64,000 bases of DNA from Deltaproteobacteria bacterium HGW-Deltaproteobacteria-4 (GCA_002841765.1 PHAV01000005.1:1-64000), one strand, 5' to 3'; counted from the stretch's first letter, positions 17,117 to 26,135 are shown. Numbers and translations are program-made. Notes: generated by a model not told the origin, from the sequence alone.

Positions 17117-17119
17117 TTC

Positions 17120-17815
17120 ATGATCCATCCTTTTATGTTCCTCGACTGGCTGTCTGCTCAGTTGCAGCTGCACAACCTGATTGCCGATCCTCTCAGTTTG
17201 CGGACAGTCACATATACCTGGGTTGTTCTCTTCCTGTTGATGTCTCTGGCCTTTGCGGCCTCGCGCGGGATGAAGATGGTTCCCGGCGGCCTGCAGAATT
17301 TCATGGAAGTCGTTGTCTCCGGCCTGGAGAATCTCGTGGAAGAGACGATGGGGCACAAGGGCAAGGCCTACTTCCCTTTGATCGCCACTTTTGCCCTCTT
17401 TATCCTGACCTCGAACCTCCTCGGTCTGATCCCGGGATTTTTCCCGCCGACAGCGAATCTCAATACCAATGTCGCCTTGGCGTTGATCGTCTTTTTTATG
17501 ACCCACATCATCGGCCTTAAAGAGCACGGCGCACACTATATCAAACATTTTACCGGCCCGATTATCTGGCTGGCACCGCTGATGATCATTATTGAAATGA
17601 TCGGGCATCTGGCGCGTCCGCTCTCCTTGTCCCTGCGTCTCTTCGGCAACATGTATGGCCACGAGATCGTTTTAATGATCTTCTTTACCCTGGTCCCCTT
17701 TTTGCTGCCGATTCCGATGATGCTGATGGGGGTGCTGGTCGCCTTTATTCAAGCTTTTGTCTTCTCTCTCCTGGCGATGATTTATATTGCCGGGGCGCTT
17801 GAAGATGCCCATTAA
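17120..17815 (+). CDS. atpB: F0F1 ATP synthase subunit a
   Basis: The membrane subunit forming the ion half-channels of the F0 motor. It has 231 residues and about six transmembrane helices. The essential Arg is Arg173 in [15 protein letters not shown], and [10 protein letters not shown] and the C-terminal [12 protein letters not shown] segment are typical. AGGAGG lies upstream at the atpI end. The gene sits between atpI and atpE. No F1 genes follow. Confidence 0.97.
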   Translation: MIHPFMFLDWLSAQLQLHNLIADPLSLRTVTYTWVVLFLLMSLAFAASRGMKMVPGGLQNFMEVVVSGLENLVEETMGHKGKAYFPLIATFALFILTSNLLGLIPGFFPPTANLNTNVALALIVFFMTHIIGLKEHGAHYIKHFTGPIIWLAPLMIIIEMIGHLARPLSLSLRLFGNMYGHEIVLMIFFTLVPFLLPIPMMLMGVLVAFIQAFVFSLLAMIYIAGALEDAH

Positions 17816-17891
17816 TCTTTGCTCGCTGTTTTCCGCCTTGGTCCTATCTGTATAGGAACAATTAACCCCCATTTTTGGAAGGAGTAGTACA

Positions 17892-18170
17892 ATGACGTTT
17901 TTTGCTTGGTGTATGATTGCTGCCGGTTTCGGCATGGCGATCGGTTCTTTCGGTACCGGCCTCGGCCAGGGATTGGCGATCAAGAGCGCAGTTGAAGGGG
18001 TTGCCCGTAACCCCGGCGCCAGCGGCAAGATCCTGACCACCATGATGATCGGTCTGGCCATGATCGAGTCCCTCGCTATCTATGTTTTCGTTGTCTGCAT
18101 GATCATTCTTTTCGCCAACCCCTTCACCGCTCAGGTGATGCAGTTGGCCGGACAGGCAGCGACCCACTAG
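17892..18170 (+). CDS. atpE: F0F1 ATP synthase subunit c
   Basis: A 92-residue hairpin of two membrane helices forming the rotor ring. The ion-binding carboxylate is Glu59 in MIESLAIY. The loop is ARNPGASGK, where the family has RQP or RNP. Gln26 (GLGQG), Ser60 and Tyr64 are spaced as in sodium-binding c subunits (Gln32, Ser66 and Tyr70 in Ilyobacter), but Leu61 replaces the Thr found there, so the coupling ion is ambiguous. A strong GGAAGGAG precedes the ATG, fitting the high copy number needed. A terminator follows at 18197. Confidence 0.97.
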   Translation: MTFFAWCMIAAGFGMAIGSFGTGLGQGLAIKSAVEGVARNPGASGKILTTMMIGLAMIESLAIYVFVVCMIILFANPFTAQVMQLAGQAATH

Positions 18171-18196
18171 ATTTTAGTGGCGCAGTAAAAAATTCG

Positions 18197-18227
18197 GGGT
18201 GCTGCCTGACGGTGGCACCCTTTTTTT
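18197..18227 (+). terminator. Intrinsic terminator of the F0 cluster
   Basis: A 10-bp stem (18197-18206 with 18211-18220, two G-U pairs) with a 4-base loop is followed by seven T. It lies 26 bases after the atpE stop. The next 126 bases, to the end of tcdA, show no gene I can support. Confidence 0.9.
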
Positions 18228-18353
18228 GTCTGCAAGAATAAAACGATACCAAAGAAGCGTGTGTGATGCCGGAAGGGGAAGTGCTATGGCTGCGGCTATG
18301 TTCACCTCTTTACCGGCTGAACCGTAGCATCTTTGGCGTCCTCTTGATGCCCA

Positions 18354-19130
18354 TTAGCTGCAATCGTCTGCCGGTAAAATAACGCCTCTGCCGGCAAGAA
18401 TCCTGGGAATGACCGTGCCCGCCATGGTCAAGCCGAAGATGGATGGAATCCACGGCACGCTCCCCAGGGGGGCGCGCCGCTGCTGGTATCCGCCGGTGGC
18501 GTCAACCACCAGTCTTCTCCCTGCCTCTAAGGGGCGAAATCCTTCGGTCGAATAGACCACCTCTACATCCGTCGTGACCCCCCGCTGGCGTAATTCTTTC
18601 CGCATGATTCTGGCCAAGCGACAATTTTGGGTAGCAAAGAGATCGCCAACGCGAATTGCTGTCGGGTCACATTTATTGGCGGCCCCCATCGACGAAAGGA
18701 GTGGCAGTTGTTCTTTTTTGCAGGCAGCGATGAGGTGGAGTTTGGCGGTGATGAGATCGATACAATCGAGGACGTAATCGAAGCGCGGCGCTAAGAGTCG
18801 CTCGGCATTGCCGGCATCATATGCTTCCGACAAAACCGTCACTTCGACGGCAGGATTAATCAGACGGCAGCGTTCGGCCATGGCTTCGGTCTTGGGACGA
18901 CCGATTGTTGTGGTCAGGGCATGTACCTGGCGATTGAGATTGCTGATGCCGACAACATCAAAATCGACGAGGGTCAAGTACCCGACCCCGGCGCGGGCGA
19001 GGGCTTCGACCGCATAACTGCCGACGCCGCCGATGCCAAAGACGGCGATCGAGGTCGTTGCCAAATGCTCCAGGGCGGTGCTGCCGAGGAGGAGGCGGGT
19101 ACGGCTGGCGTAATCTTCGTTCGGGTCCAT
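18354..19130 (-). CDS. tcdA: tRNA threonylcarbamoyladenosine dehydratase (ThiF/E1-like)
   Basis: An E1-like enzyme that uses ATP to cyclise the t6A side chain at position 37 of ANN-decoding tRNAs. It has 258 residues. The nucleotide-binding motif is VFGIGGVGSYAVEAL (about 30-44). Also visible are LVDFDVVGISNLNRQ and DCIDLITAKLHLI, then the TcdA-type SSMGAANKCDPT and the C-terminal GSVPWIPSIFGL. AAGGA lies 8 bases before ATG 19130. It follows tatD with a 4-base gap, so they are probably co-transcribed. Confidence 0.92.
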   Translation of the reverse strand: MDPNEDYASRTRLLLGSTALEHLATTSIAVFGIGGVGSYAVEALARAGVGYLTLVDFDVVGISNLNRQVHALTTTIGRPKTEAMAERCRLINPAVEVTVLSEAYDAGNAERLLAPRFDYVLDCIDLITAKLHLIAACKKEQLPLLSSMGAANKCDPTAIRVGDLFATQNCRLARIMRKELRQRGVTTDVEVVYSTEGFRPLEAGRRLVVDATGGYQQRRAPLGSVPWIPSIFGLTMAGTVIPRILAGRGVILPADDCS

Positions 19131-19134
19131 TCGT

Positions 19135-19929
19135 TCAATCCTTAACCGGGCAAGTTAACGGGGATGGCAGGTTCAGAATCCGCCGGGCATTCGTTGTCGT
19201 TTGTGCGGCAACTTCTTCCAGCGAGCAATGGCGCAGTTCGGCACAGCGCCGGGCGATGAAGGAGAGCCACTGCGGACGGTTGCGCTCGTGGCGGTACGGT
19301 TCCGGACTCTGATCCGGCGCATCACTTTCGAGGACAAAGGCAGTTGGCGGCAAGGCCTGCAGGACCTCCGGGGCGCGCCGTGCCTCGGGCCAGGTAATAC
19401 CGCCGCCGAAACCGAGAAAAAGATTCAGGCGTAGCGCCACTTTCGCCATCTCGACGCTGCCGGAAAAAGCATGGAGGATGCCGCCGACGCGCGGCCCATC
19501 CTCATCCTGAAAAATCTCTAAACAGCGCGCCAGCGGCCCGCGACAATGCAAAAGGAGCGGCCGTCCGGCGGCGACAGCGACACGCAGTTGGGCGCGAAAG
19601 ACCTGTTCCTGTAGCCCCGTCGGAACGGGCAGCTTGCTGTCAAGACCAATCTCACCGATAGCAACCACCGCCGGGTGCGCAAGAAGCTGGAGGAGTCGCT
19701 GTTCCACCTGCGGCGACCAGGATTCTGCTGCTAAAGGGTGGACGCCGGGGGCGAGAAAGAGCCGGGAATGCTGCCCGGCCAAGGCGGTCAAGCGATCCCA
19801 GTTCGATGGGGCAATCCCCGGAATCAGGAAAGAGCTGATTCCCTGTTGCCGCGCCTGCTCGATTTCGCTCGCCAGATCGTCGGTCGGCAGGCGATCGAGG
19901 TGAATATGCGTATCAAAGAGTTCGAGCAT
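19135..19929 (-). CDS. tatD: TatD-family metal-dependent deoxyribonuclease
   Basis: A 264-residue TIM-barrel hydrolase. The metal ligands expected for the family are visible: DTHIHLD (6-12), GEIGLDSKL, LLLHCRG, and LESDAPDQSPEPYRH near the end (SDAP motif). Known members have 3'-5' exonuclease activity on DNA or act in DNA fragmentation and repair. It is divergent from hypA and upstream of tcdA. Confidence 0.92.
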   Translation of the reverse strand: MLELFDTHIHLDRLPTDDLASEIEQARQQGISSFLIPGIAPSNWDRLTALAGQHSRLFLAPGVHPLAAESWSPQVEQRLLQLLAHPAVVAIGEIGLDSKLPVPTGLQEQVFRAQLRVAVAAGRPLLLHCRGPLARCLEIFQDEDGPRVGGILHAFSGSVEMAKVALRLNLFLGFGGGITWPEARRAPEVLQALPPTAFVLESDAPDQSPEPYRHERNRPQWLSFIARRCAELRHCSLEEVAAQTTTNARRILNLPSPLTCPVKD

Positions 19930-19946
19930 GGTCCCGGACCAATCCT

Positions 19947-19975
19947 TTACGTTGTTGTAAAAGGCATGTTATAAG
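19947..19975 (+). promoter_or_regulatory. Possible promoter of hypAB
   Basis: An extended -10 (TGTTATAAG, with TATAAG at 19970-19975) is preceded 17 bases upstream by the weak -35 TTACGT (19947-19952). It lies in the short divergent region between tatD and hypA. Confidence 0.4.
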
Positions 19976-20008
19976 AATTTATTATCTCACAGATTGGACC
20001 TGTTTGAC

Positions 20009-20350
20009 ATGCATGAACTCGGTTTGACCCAGCATCTGGTGGAGATTGCCGAAGGCGCCGCGCGGCAAAATGGCGCCACAAAGGTGCGCTCCGTTAAAGT
20101 CGAGATCGGCGCTCTTGCCGGCGTCGTCCCGGAATCGGTCGAGTTCTGTTTTGAAGCCTGCAGCCGCGGCACCCTCCTTGAAGGGAGTCGCCTCGAGATC
20201 ATCTTTATCCCCGGCCGTGGGCAGTGTTATGACTGTCACGCCGAGTGCTCCCTTGACACCTACACCGTTGCCTGTCCCGCCTGCGGCGGGTTTTCTCTGG
20301 AACGGTTGCAGGGGGAGGAGTTGCGCGTCGTCGAAGTGGAGGTTGACTGA
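20009..20350 (+). CDS. hypA: Hydrogenase nickel incorporation protein HypA
   Basis: A nickel metallochaperone for NiFe-hydrogenase maturation. It has 113 residues. The start is placed at ATG 20009 because the mature protein must begin MHE (the Ni-binding His2/Glu3). An earlier in-frame TTG would destroy this. The zinc site is two CxxC pairs, CYDC and CPAC. HypA hands nickel to the hydrogenase large subunit together with HypB, whose gene follows after a 2-base gap. No hydrogenase structural gene is in the window. Confidence 0.95.
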   Translation: MHELGLTQHLVEIAEGAARQNGATKVRSVKVEIGALAGVVPESVEFCFEACSRGTLLEGSRLEIIFIPGRGQCYDCHAECSLDTYTVACPACGGFSLERLQGEELRVVEVEVD

Positions 20351-20352
20351 GC

Positions 20353-21102
20353 ATGTGTACAGATTGCGGTTGCGGCCCGAGCGGCCATCACCATCACCAT
20401 CCCCCTGCTGAACTGAGTTCGGGACGGGTCGTCCGGATCGAAGAGGATCTCCTCGCCAAGAATAACCGCCTCGCCGCCGGAAACCGGCGCCTCTTTCAGG
20501 AAAAAGGCCTGCTGGTCTATAATCTGGTCAGCTCCCCCGGTTCCGGAAAGACAACCCTGCTCGAACGGACCCTCAGCGATTTGCAGCACGAATTGCATTT
20601 TGCCGTCCTCGAAGGGGATCAGCAGACGAGCAATGATGCCGAGCGGATCGCCGCCACCGGGGTGCCGGCAGTGCAGATCAATACCGGCAGCGGCTGCCAT
20701 CTTGATGCGCACATGGTCGGGCACGGCATGGAAAACTTCGCGGGACTTCCCCTTGATATTCTCATGATTGAAAATGTCGGTAACCTCGTCTGTCCGGCCG
20801 CTTTCGACCTCGGCGAGGATGCGAAGATTGCCCTCCTCTCGGTGACGGAAGGAGAGGATAAACCCCTCAAGTACCCGGATATGTTCAAGGCCGCCGACAT
20901 TCTCCTCCTCACCAAGATCGATCTCCTCCCCTACCTGCGCTTCGATATCGAGCAGTGTAAAGCTTTTGCCCGGCAGGTGAACCCGAACGTCCGGATCTTT
21001 GAGCTCTCCTGCCAAAGCGGCGCCGGTCTCCCTTGCTGGTACGACTGGTTGCAGCAGGAGTTGGCGGTAAAACGTCGCGCGGCCGGCGATGACAGGCGTT
21101 AA
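20353..21102 (+). CDS. hypB: Hydrogenase nickel incorporation GTPase HypB
   Basis: A G3E-family GTPase that drives nickel delivery to HypA and the hydrogenase. It has 249 residues. The N-terminus CTDCGCG is the high-affinity nickel motif (CxxCGC), followed by a His run (12-16) that can store nickel. The P-loop SSPGSGKTT is at 60-68. Other G motifs are MIENVGNLVCPAAFDLGE and LLTKIDLLPY. It is followed 8 bases later by a sensor kinase, an unusual partner. Confidence 0.96.
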   Translation: MCTDCGCGPSGHHHHHPPAELSSGRVVRIEEDLLAKNNRLAAGNRRLFQEKGLLVYNLVSSPGSGKTTLLERTLSDLQHELHFAVLEGDQQTSNDAERIAATGVPAVQINTGSGCHLDAHMVGHGMENFAGLPLDILMIENVGNLVCPAAFDLGEDAKIALLSVTEGEDKPLKYPDMFKAADILLLTKIDLLPYLRFDIEQCKAFARQVNPNVRIFELSCQSGAGLPCWYDWLQQELAVKRRAAGDDRR

Positions 21103-21110
21103 CGGTCAAG

Positions 21111-23087
21111 ATGAAAACATCCTTCCTGGTGAACTGGTTTCGTAATCTCAAGCTGCGCGGCAAACTCCTCGTCGTCGTCCTGCCGTTAGTGGTGCTGCCG
21201 GTCATCATCGTCGGCAGTGTTGTCGGTTATATCGGCGCCAGTCAGGCGACTCTGGGAATTACGCGCAGCAGTGAAGCCGATCTCGACCACATGGCGGCCT
21301 TTACTGTCGATCTGCTCAGCGCCCATTACCAGCAATTTCAGGTCTATCGTCAGGATAAGCGCGAGAGTTTTAACCGTGACCTCAAGGCCCTTGCCAGTAT
21401 TGCCTGGGGGATTGCCGAGAGTCAGAACGATCAACATCGCCGCTCCGGGGTCCCGCTGGCGGCAGCCCAGGAAGAGGCGCGCAAGGCACTGCTCAAGGTC
21501 AGTGTCGGTCCGAGCGGCTACCTTTATGCCGTCAACAGCAAGGGCGTTCTGCAGGCGCATGTGGCGCAGCAGGGAGAAAATATCTTCGCGGCTCAGGATG
21601 AAGACGGGCGGTTTTTTATCCGGGAGATGATCGAGAAGGCGCAGCAGGCGCAGCCGGGAGAAGTGCTCTTTATCACCTACCCGTGGCGCAATGCGCAACT
21701 CGGTGACCAGCAACCACGGATGAAGATTGCCGCCTACCGTTACTTTCCGCAGTGGGACTGGATTATCGCTGCCAGCGGCTATCTCGATGAAACTGCCGAA
21801 GATGTCGTCTTTGAACGAAAATCCTTCGAGGATCTCAAGTCTCGACTCAAAGAGAAGAAGGTCGGCCGCACTGGTTATATCTACGCCATCGACGGTGCCG
21901 GGATCTTTACTATTCATCCCTTGAGTGAAGGGGAGAATCATCTTGATGCCCGCGATGCCGAAGGGAAAGCATTCTTGCGGGAGATGCGTGAGAAAAAAGA
22001 AGGGTGGATCCGTTACCCCTGGCAAAATGAAGGGGAGCGGGCGCCGCGCCAGAAGATAGCCCGCTATGTCTACTTTGCCCCGTGGGACTGGGTTGTCGCT
22101 GTCGGTTCGTATGAAGACGAATTTTACGAAGCTGCCAATGCCCTGCGGGTTCGCACCTTTGTCAGTATGTTGCTCCTGACCACAGCCACCTGTCTGGTTT
22201 CAATCCTGCTGGTGATCTTTGTCTCCAAGGTCGTCACCCGGCCGATTCAGCGTATGCTCGAAGGGATTCGTCAAGTGAAACGGGGTCGTTTCGATCAACC
22301 GGTCCGGGTCAAGAGTACCGATGAAATGGGAGAACTCGCGGCCACCTTCAATCGTATGACCGAAATGATCAAGAGTCATCGCGAGATGGAGACGGCGCTG
22401 GCGCAACAGGGGAAGATGGCCTCCCTCGGGGTCCTTTCTTCCGGTGTCGCGCACGAAATCAACAATCCCCTCGGCGTCATCCTCGGTTATGCCAGTTATC
22501 TGGAAGGGAAGATTCCCGAAGATGATCCGAACTATAACTACATTCATGAGATCAAACGTGAAAGCAAGCGCTGCAAAAAGATCGTCCAGAACCTCCTCAG
22601 TTACGCCCGGACACCGCAACCGGCTCTGGAAACCATCGATTTGACCAGCCTGCTCGCAGAGATTCTCAGCTTTGCCGCTAATCACACCGACATGCATCAG
22701 GTCCAGATTCAGAGGAACTTTGCCGCCGAGTTACCGCTGATACGCGCTGATGGTGACCAACTCCGGCAGGTGGCAATCAATCTCATTCTTAACGCCGGAG
22801 CAGCGATGCCGCAGGGGGGAGTACTGACAGTCAGCACCCGTGTGCTCGACGATAAATGTGTCGAGGTTGAATTCAGCGATTCCGGGGTCGGTATGGCGCC
22901 GGAGCAGCTTGAACAGATTTTTGAGCCGTTTTACACGACCAAGGCGCGGGGGACCGGACTCGGCCTTGCCATTACCCGGCAGATCATCGATTTTCATCAC
23001 GGTCGGATCAAAGTCCATAGCCTCCCTGACCAGGGGACGACCTTTGTTGTGACGCTGCCGCTCGACCCCGAGGACGACCCATCGTGA
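21111..23087 (+). CDS. Double-Cache sensor histidine kinase, partner of a sigma54 regulator
   Basis: A 658-residue membrane kinase. TM1 (about 19-41) is followed by a long periplasmic part with two repeated Cache_2-like units, each ending in a YFPQWDWIIAASGY or YFAPWDWVVAVGSY motif. Next come TM2 (about 352-375), HAMP (PIQRMLEGIRQVKRGRFDQP), HisKA with SSGVAHEINNPLG (His448), and HATPase_c with INLILNAGAAMPQGG and GTGLGLAI. Cache domains bind small molecules such as carboxylates or amino acids. It begins 8 bases after hypB, and its stop overlaps the GTG of the NtrC-type regulator, so both form one signalling pair. Confidence 0.92.
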   Translation: MKTSFLVNWFRNLKLRGKLLVVVLPLVVLPVIIVGSVVGYIGASQATLGITRSSEADLDHMAAFTVDLLSAHYQQFQVYRQDKRESFNRDLKALASIAWGIAESQNDQHRRSGVPLAAAQEEARKALLKVSVGPSGYLYAVNSKGVLQAHVAQQGENIFAAQDEDGRFFIREMIEKAQQAQPGEVLFITYPWRNAQLGDQQPRMKIAAYRYFPQWDWIIAASGYLDETAEDVVFERKSFEDLKSRLKEKKVGRTGYIYAIDGAGIFTIHPLSEGENHLDARDAEGKAFLREMREKKEGWIRYPWQNEGERAPRQKIARYVYFAPWDWVVAVGSYEDEFYEAANALRVRTFVSMLLLTTATCLVSILLVIFVSKVVTRPIQRMLEGIRQVKRGRFDQPVRVKSTDEMGELAATFNRMTEMIKSHREMETALAQQGKMASLGVLSSGVAHEINNPLGVILGYASYLEGKIPEDDPNYNYIHEIKRESKRCKKIVQNLLSYARTPQPALETIDLTSLLAEILSFAANHTDMHQVQIQRNFAAELPLIRADGDQLRQVAINLILNAGAAMPQGGVLTVSTRVLDDKCVEVEFSDSGVGMAPEQLEQIFEPFYTTKARGTGLGLAITRQIIDFHHGRIKVHSLPDQGTTFVVTLPLDPEDDPS

Positions 23088-24472
23088 AGAAGAGAATTTT
23101 GCTTATCGATAATGAAGAGGGCCTCTGCCGGATGATGGAGGCGGTCCTCAAGGATAACGGTTTCAATGTCGGGGCCTTTACCCGTTCCTTTGAAGCGGTC
23201 GAAAGTTTCAAGGCGGAAGATTGGGACCTGGTTATCTCCGACATCAAGATGCCGGGGATGGACGGGATTGAAGTTCTGGAGCGGATCAAGGCCAAGGCGC
23301 CGGCGATTCCGGTGATTATGATTACCGCCTACGCCACCGTTGAAACGGCGATCCAGGCGTTGCGCCGCGGTGCTTATGACATGCTCACCAAGCCCTTTGA
23401 GCCGGAAGAACTGATCTATCGGGTGCGCAATGCCCTGCAGCAGACCAAGCTTTTGGAGGAGAACCGCCAACTGCGGGAAGAGTTGGTCGGAAAATTCCGT
23501 TTTGACAAGATGATCGGCAGCGCGCCAGCGTTGAAGGCTTTGATCGAGCGCATGGAGAAGGTGGCAATACGCGACACCTCGGTCCTGATTACCGGCGAAT
23601 CCGGAACCGGCAAGGAACTCGTCGCCCAGGCCCTGCATTATAATTCTCCCCGCCGTGACAAGCGCTTTGTCGCCATCAACTGCGGCGCCCTCTCCGAATC
23701 CCTGTTGGAGAGTGAGCTCTTCGGTTATAAAAAGGGCGCCTTTACCGGCGCCGCGGAAAATCGCAAAGGGCTCCTTGAAGCGGCAAACGGCGGCACCCTC
23801 TTCCTGGATGAAGTTGGTAACCTGCCGATAAGCGTTCAAAAGACCTTGCTCCGCTTTCTGCAGGAGCAGGAGTTTCTCCGCATTGGCGATACGCAGCCGA
23901 TCAAGGTCGACGTGCGCATCATCTCCGCCACCAACGCCGATTTGAGCGCGGATGTACGGAGCGGTACTTTTCGCGAAGACCTTTATTATCGCCTGAATGT
24001 CCTCAATCTGCGCCTGCCGCCACTGCGGGAGCGGGTTGAAGATATCCCCTTGCTCGCCGCGCACTTTATCCAGGAACAGAATAAAAAGTTCGGCACCAGC
24101 GTCAAGGGCTTCAGTGCTGGAGCGAGCGAAGCCCTCAAGAGCTTTCCCTGGCCGGGGAATATTCGCCAGTTGCGTAATGTCGTCGAGGCTTGTATGGCGA
24201 TCGGCAGCGAAGACGCTGTCATCGACCTGGCGATACTCGAACAGTTTATCGAGATGCCCCCCTCTTTTACCGGCGGGGCGTCGCAACTCACCGCTATGCT
24301 AGATAGCGACTATACTGCCGCCATGACCGCCTTTGAAACCGATTACCTCAAGATGCTGCTGCGAAAAAAGGGGGGGAATATTGACGAGGCCGCCCGTGAA
24401 GCCGGAATGAATATGGCAACCATCTACCGCAAGATTAAAAAGTACGGGTTGAAAAAGGAAGATTATAGCTGA
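23084..24472 (+). CDS. Sigma54-dependent response regulator (NtrC/AtoC family)
   Basis: A 462-residue transcriptional activator starting with GTG overlapping the kinase stop (GTGA). The receiver domain has Asp53 in VISDIKMPGMDG and Lys103 region TKPFEP. The AAA+ domain has Walker A GESGTGKE, the sigma54-contacting loop KKGAFTGA, Walker B GGTLFLDEVG and the arginine-finger region FREDLYYRLNV. The C-terminal Fis-type helix-turn-helix is AAREAGMNMATIYRKIKKYG. Phosphorylated hexamers open sigma54 promoters. The targets are unknown, and hypAB just upstream are candidates. Confidence 0.95.
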   Translation: MKKRILLIDNEEGLCRMMEAVLKDNGFNVGAFTRSFEAVESFKAEDWDLVISDIKMPGMDGIEVLERIKAKAPAIPVIMITAYATVETAIQALRRGAYDMLTKPFEPEELIYRVRNALQQTKLLEENRQLREELVGKFRFDKMIGSAPALKALIERMEKVAIRDTSVLITGESGTGKELVAQALHYNSPRRDKRFVAINCGALSESLLESELFGYKKGAFTGAAENRKGLLEAANGGTLFLDEVGNLPISVQKTLLRFLQEQEFLRIGDTQPIKVDVRIISATNADLSADVRSGTFREDLYYRLNVLNLRLPPLRERVEDIPLLAAHFIQEQNKKFGTSVKGFSAGASEALKSFPWPGNIRQLRNVVEACMAIGSEDAVIDLAILEQFIEMPPSFTGGASQLTAMLDSDYTAAMTAFETDYLKMLLRKKGGNIDEAAREAGMNMATIYRKIKKYGLKKEDYS

Positions 24473-24622
24473 ATTCCGGAGTGTAAACAGGTCCGTGCCG
24501 GTGATCAATTCGCCTCGATGCAAAGTTCGAGGATTTTTGTGCGCCAGGCAGGGCGGGTAGTGCATAAATGTATTACAAGACGACTCAGAATTACAGCAAC
24601 ATTTACAGTAGAAAATAAATCA

Positions 24623-24648
24623 GGGAATCAGCTAACAAGCTGATTCCC
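24623..24648. terminator. Hairpin between the sigma54 regulator and tRNA-Phe
   Basis: A perfect 11-bp stem (24623-24633 with 24638-24648) with loop AACA has T-rich sequence on both sides. It lies between the convergent regulator gene and tRNA-Phe, so it can serve both strands. Confidence 0.7.
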
Positions 24649-24666
24649 TTAATTTATTGATAAAAA

Positions 24667-24742
24667 TGGTGCCCAGAGCCGGAATCGAACCAGCGACACG
24701 TGGATTTTCAGTCCACTGCTCTACCGACTGAGCTATCTGGGC
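24667..24742 (-). tRNA. tRNA-Phe (anticodon GAA), CCA encoded
   Basis: The cloverleaf on the minus strand has acceptor GCCCAGA/TCTGGGC, D-arm AGCTCAGTCGGTAGAGC, anticodon stem GTGGA/TCCAC with loop CTGAAAA (anticodon GAA, Phe), and T-arm GGTTCGATTCC. CCA is encoded at 24667-24669. The length is 76 nt with CCA. Confidence 0.97.
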
Positions 24743-24806
24743 ACTGAGCGGTGATTTATAATGGATCCTGCTGCGGCTGTCAAGAGGTTTTTAGGTTTTA
24801 CAAAAA

Positions 24807-26135
24807 TTAGCGGCGGCGCTGCACCGGGAGGGTGACTCGGAAGACCGCCCCGCCGTTCGGTGAATTCAATGCCCGGATTTTACCCTGGTGCTGTTCAACA
24901 ATTCTTGAACAGATAGAGAGGCCCAAGCCTGTTCCCTCGGCGCGGGTGGTAAAAAATGGTTGGAAGATCCTGTTGAGAATTTCTTCCGGGATGCCGGCGC
25001 CGCTGTCTTTGATCTCGATTTGTACGGCCTGGTCGCCGTGCAGACGTACGGTTTTCAGGCGAAGGGTCAAATCTCCCCCCTGTGGCATGGCCTGTATGGC
25101 ATTTTGGATGAGGTTGGTAAAGAGTTGCGAGAGGCGCACGACATCGCCGAAGATCCCCGGAAGGTCGGCTTCGGTCTTGACCTCGACGTGAATGCTGGCT
25201 TGAGTCAAGGACTGCTCCTCCTTGACCAGCAAGGCGCCTATGAACTCCGGCAGCTGGCAGGAATCGTAGCAAATCATCTGCTTACGTGAAAAAGAGAGAA
25301 TGCCGACGACGATCTCTTCGAGGCGGCGGGCCTCCCGTTTGATGGTGTCTACATAATAGCGGCCTTCGTCCTCATCGATCAAGCGTTCCAGTCTGCGGGC
25401 AAAGCCGCCGATGGCGATCATCGGATTCTTGAGGTCGTGAGCAATCGACGCCACCAGTTCGCCAAGGAGGGCCATTTTTTCGTCCTGTTGTGCGCGGGCC
25501 TCAAATCCTTGTAATTCTTCGTTGCGACTCTCGAGTCGACGTATCAGCAGCACATTGTCGATAGCGATTTCGGCATGACGTGCATAAGCTTCGGCTTCGG
25601 CAAGTCGCAGGGCAGAGAGTGAGCCAATGTTATCAGTGAAGATAACGACGCCGATTAAGCCTTCGCGACCGGACAGTGGCAGACATGCGTACTCTCGAGA
25701 GGAACAGAAATGGTGAAAGAGAGTGGCAAGCTCATCCTTGACGTCGTTTCCCAACAGCGACCGCGAGATTCCTTCTTTACGGACCGCAGCAATCGCCGGC
25801 GTACCTGCCAGTTGAAAACGCAAACGCATCGCGGCGCGATTAAAATCGGTATCGCGTTGGCGGCGCTGGATCTCAGTCGTCACGCGGGGGTGACACCAGT
25901 TTTCCGGGGTGGTATGAGCGGGGAGGGCAAAAAGGGAGGTTTCCCGGGTGATGCCGAGCATTCCTTGCAGGACGTGTGAACGTTTATTGTAAAGGGCGAG
26001 GATTGCCGCCGTGAAATTCCCGCCTGCCGGGGAGGTCAGTGCCGAGAGGAAGAAGTGAATCAGATCGTTGAGGCGTAATGTACGCTGGATGCCGAGGGAA
26101 TAGGCGGTAAAAGTGTTGTCGTGCTCTGTCGACAT
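24807..26135 (-). CDS. GAF-domain sensor histidine kinase
   Basis: A soluble 442-residue kinase. A GAF-like sensor domain (about 20-190) with no clear membrane helix is followed by a short coiled coil, HisKA with VASIAHDLKNPMIAIGG (His233), and HATPase_c with LIQNAIQAMPQGG, KDSGAGIPEE and GTGLGLSI. The start ATG 26135 is chosen because GGAAGG lies 9 bases upstream. An in-frame ATG at 26219 would add a Cys-rich stretch (CPDLPGCSSCGR) and cannot be excluded. It follows dksA on the same strand. No response regulator adjoins it, so it is an orphan here. Confidence 0.85.
   Translation of the reverse strand: MSTEHDNTFTAYSLGIQRTLRLNDLIHFFLSALTSPAGGNFTAAILALYNKRSHVLQGMLGITRETSLFALPAHTTPENWCHPRVTTEIQRRQRDTDFNRAAMRLRFQLAGTPAIAAVRKEGISRSLLGNDVKDELATLFHHFCSSREYACLPLSGREGLIGVVIFTDNIGSLSALRLAEAEAYARHAEIAIDNVLLIRRLESRNEELQGFEARAQQDEKMALLGELVASIAHDLKNPMIAIGGFARRLERLIDEDEGRYYVDTIKREARRLEEIVVGILSFSRKQMICYDSCQLPEFIGALLVKEEQSLTQASIHVEVKTEADLPGIFGDVVRLSQLFTNLIQNAIQAMPQGGDLTLRLKTVRLHGDQAVQIEIKDSGAGIPEEILNRIFQPFFTTRAEGTGLGLSICSRIVEQHQGKIRALNSPNGGAVFRVTLPVQRRR

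Noticed and set aside
22997-24286. 429-codon open frame on the minus strand
   Set aside because: It is antisense to the sigma54 response regulator, which has all its motifs.
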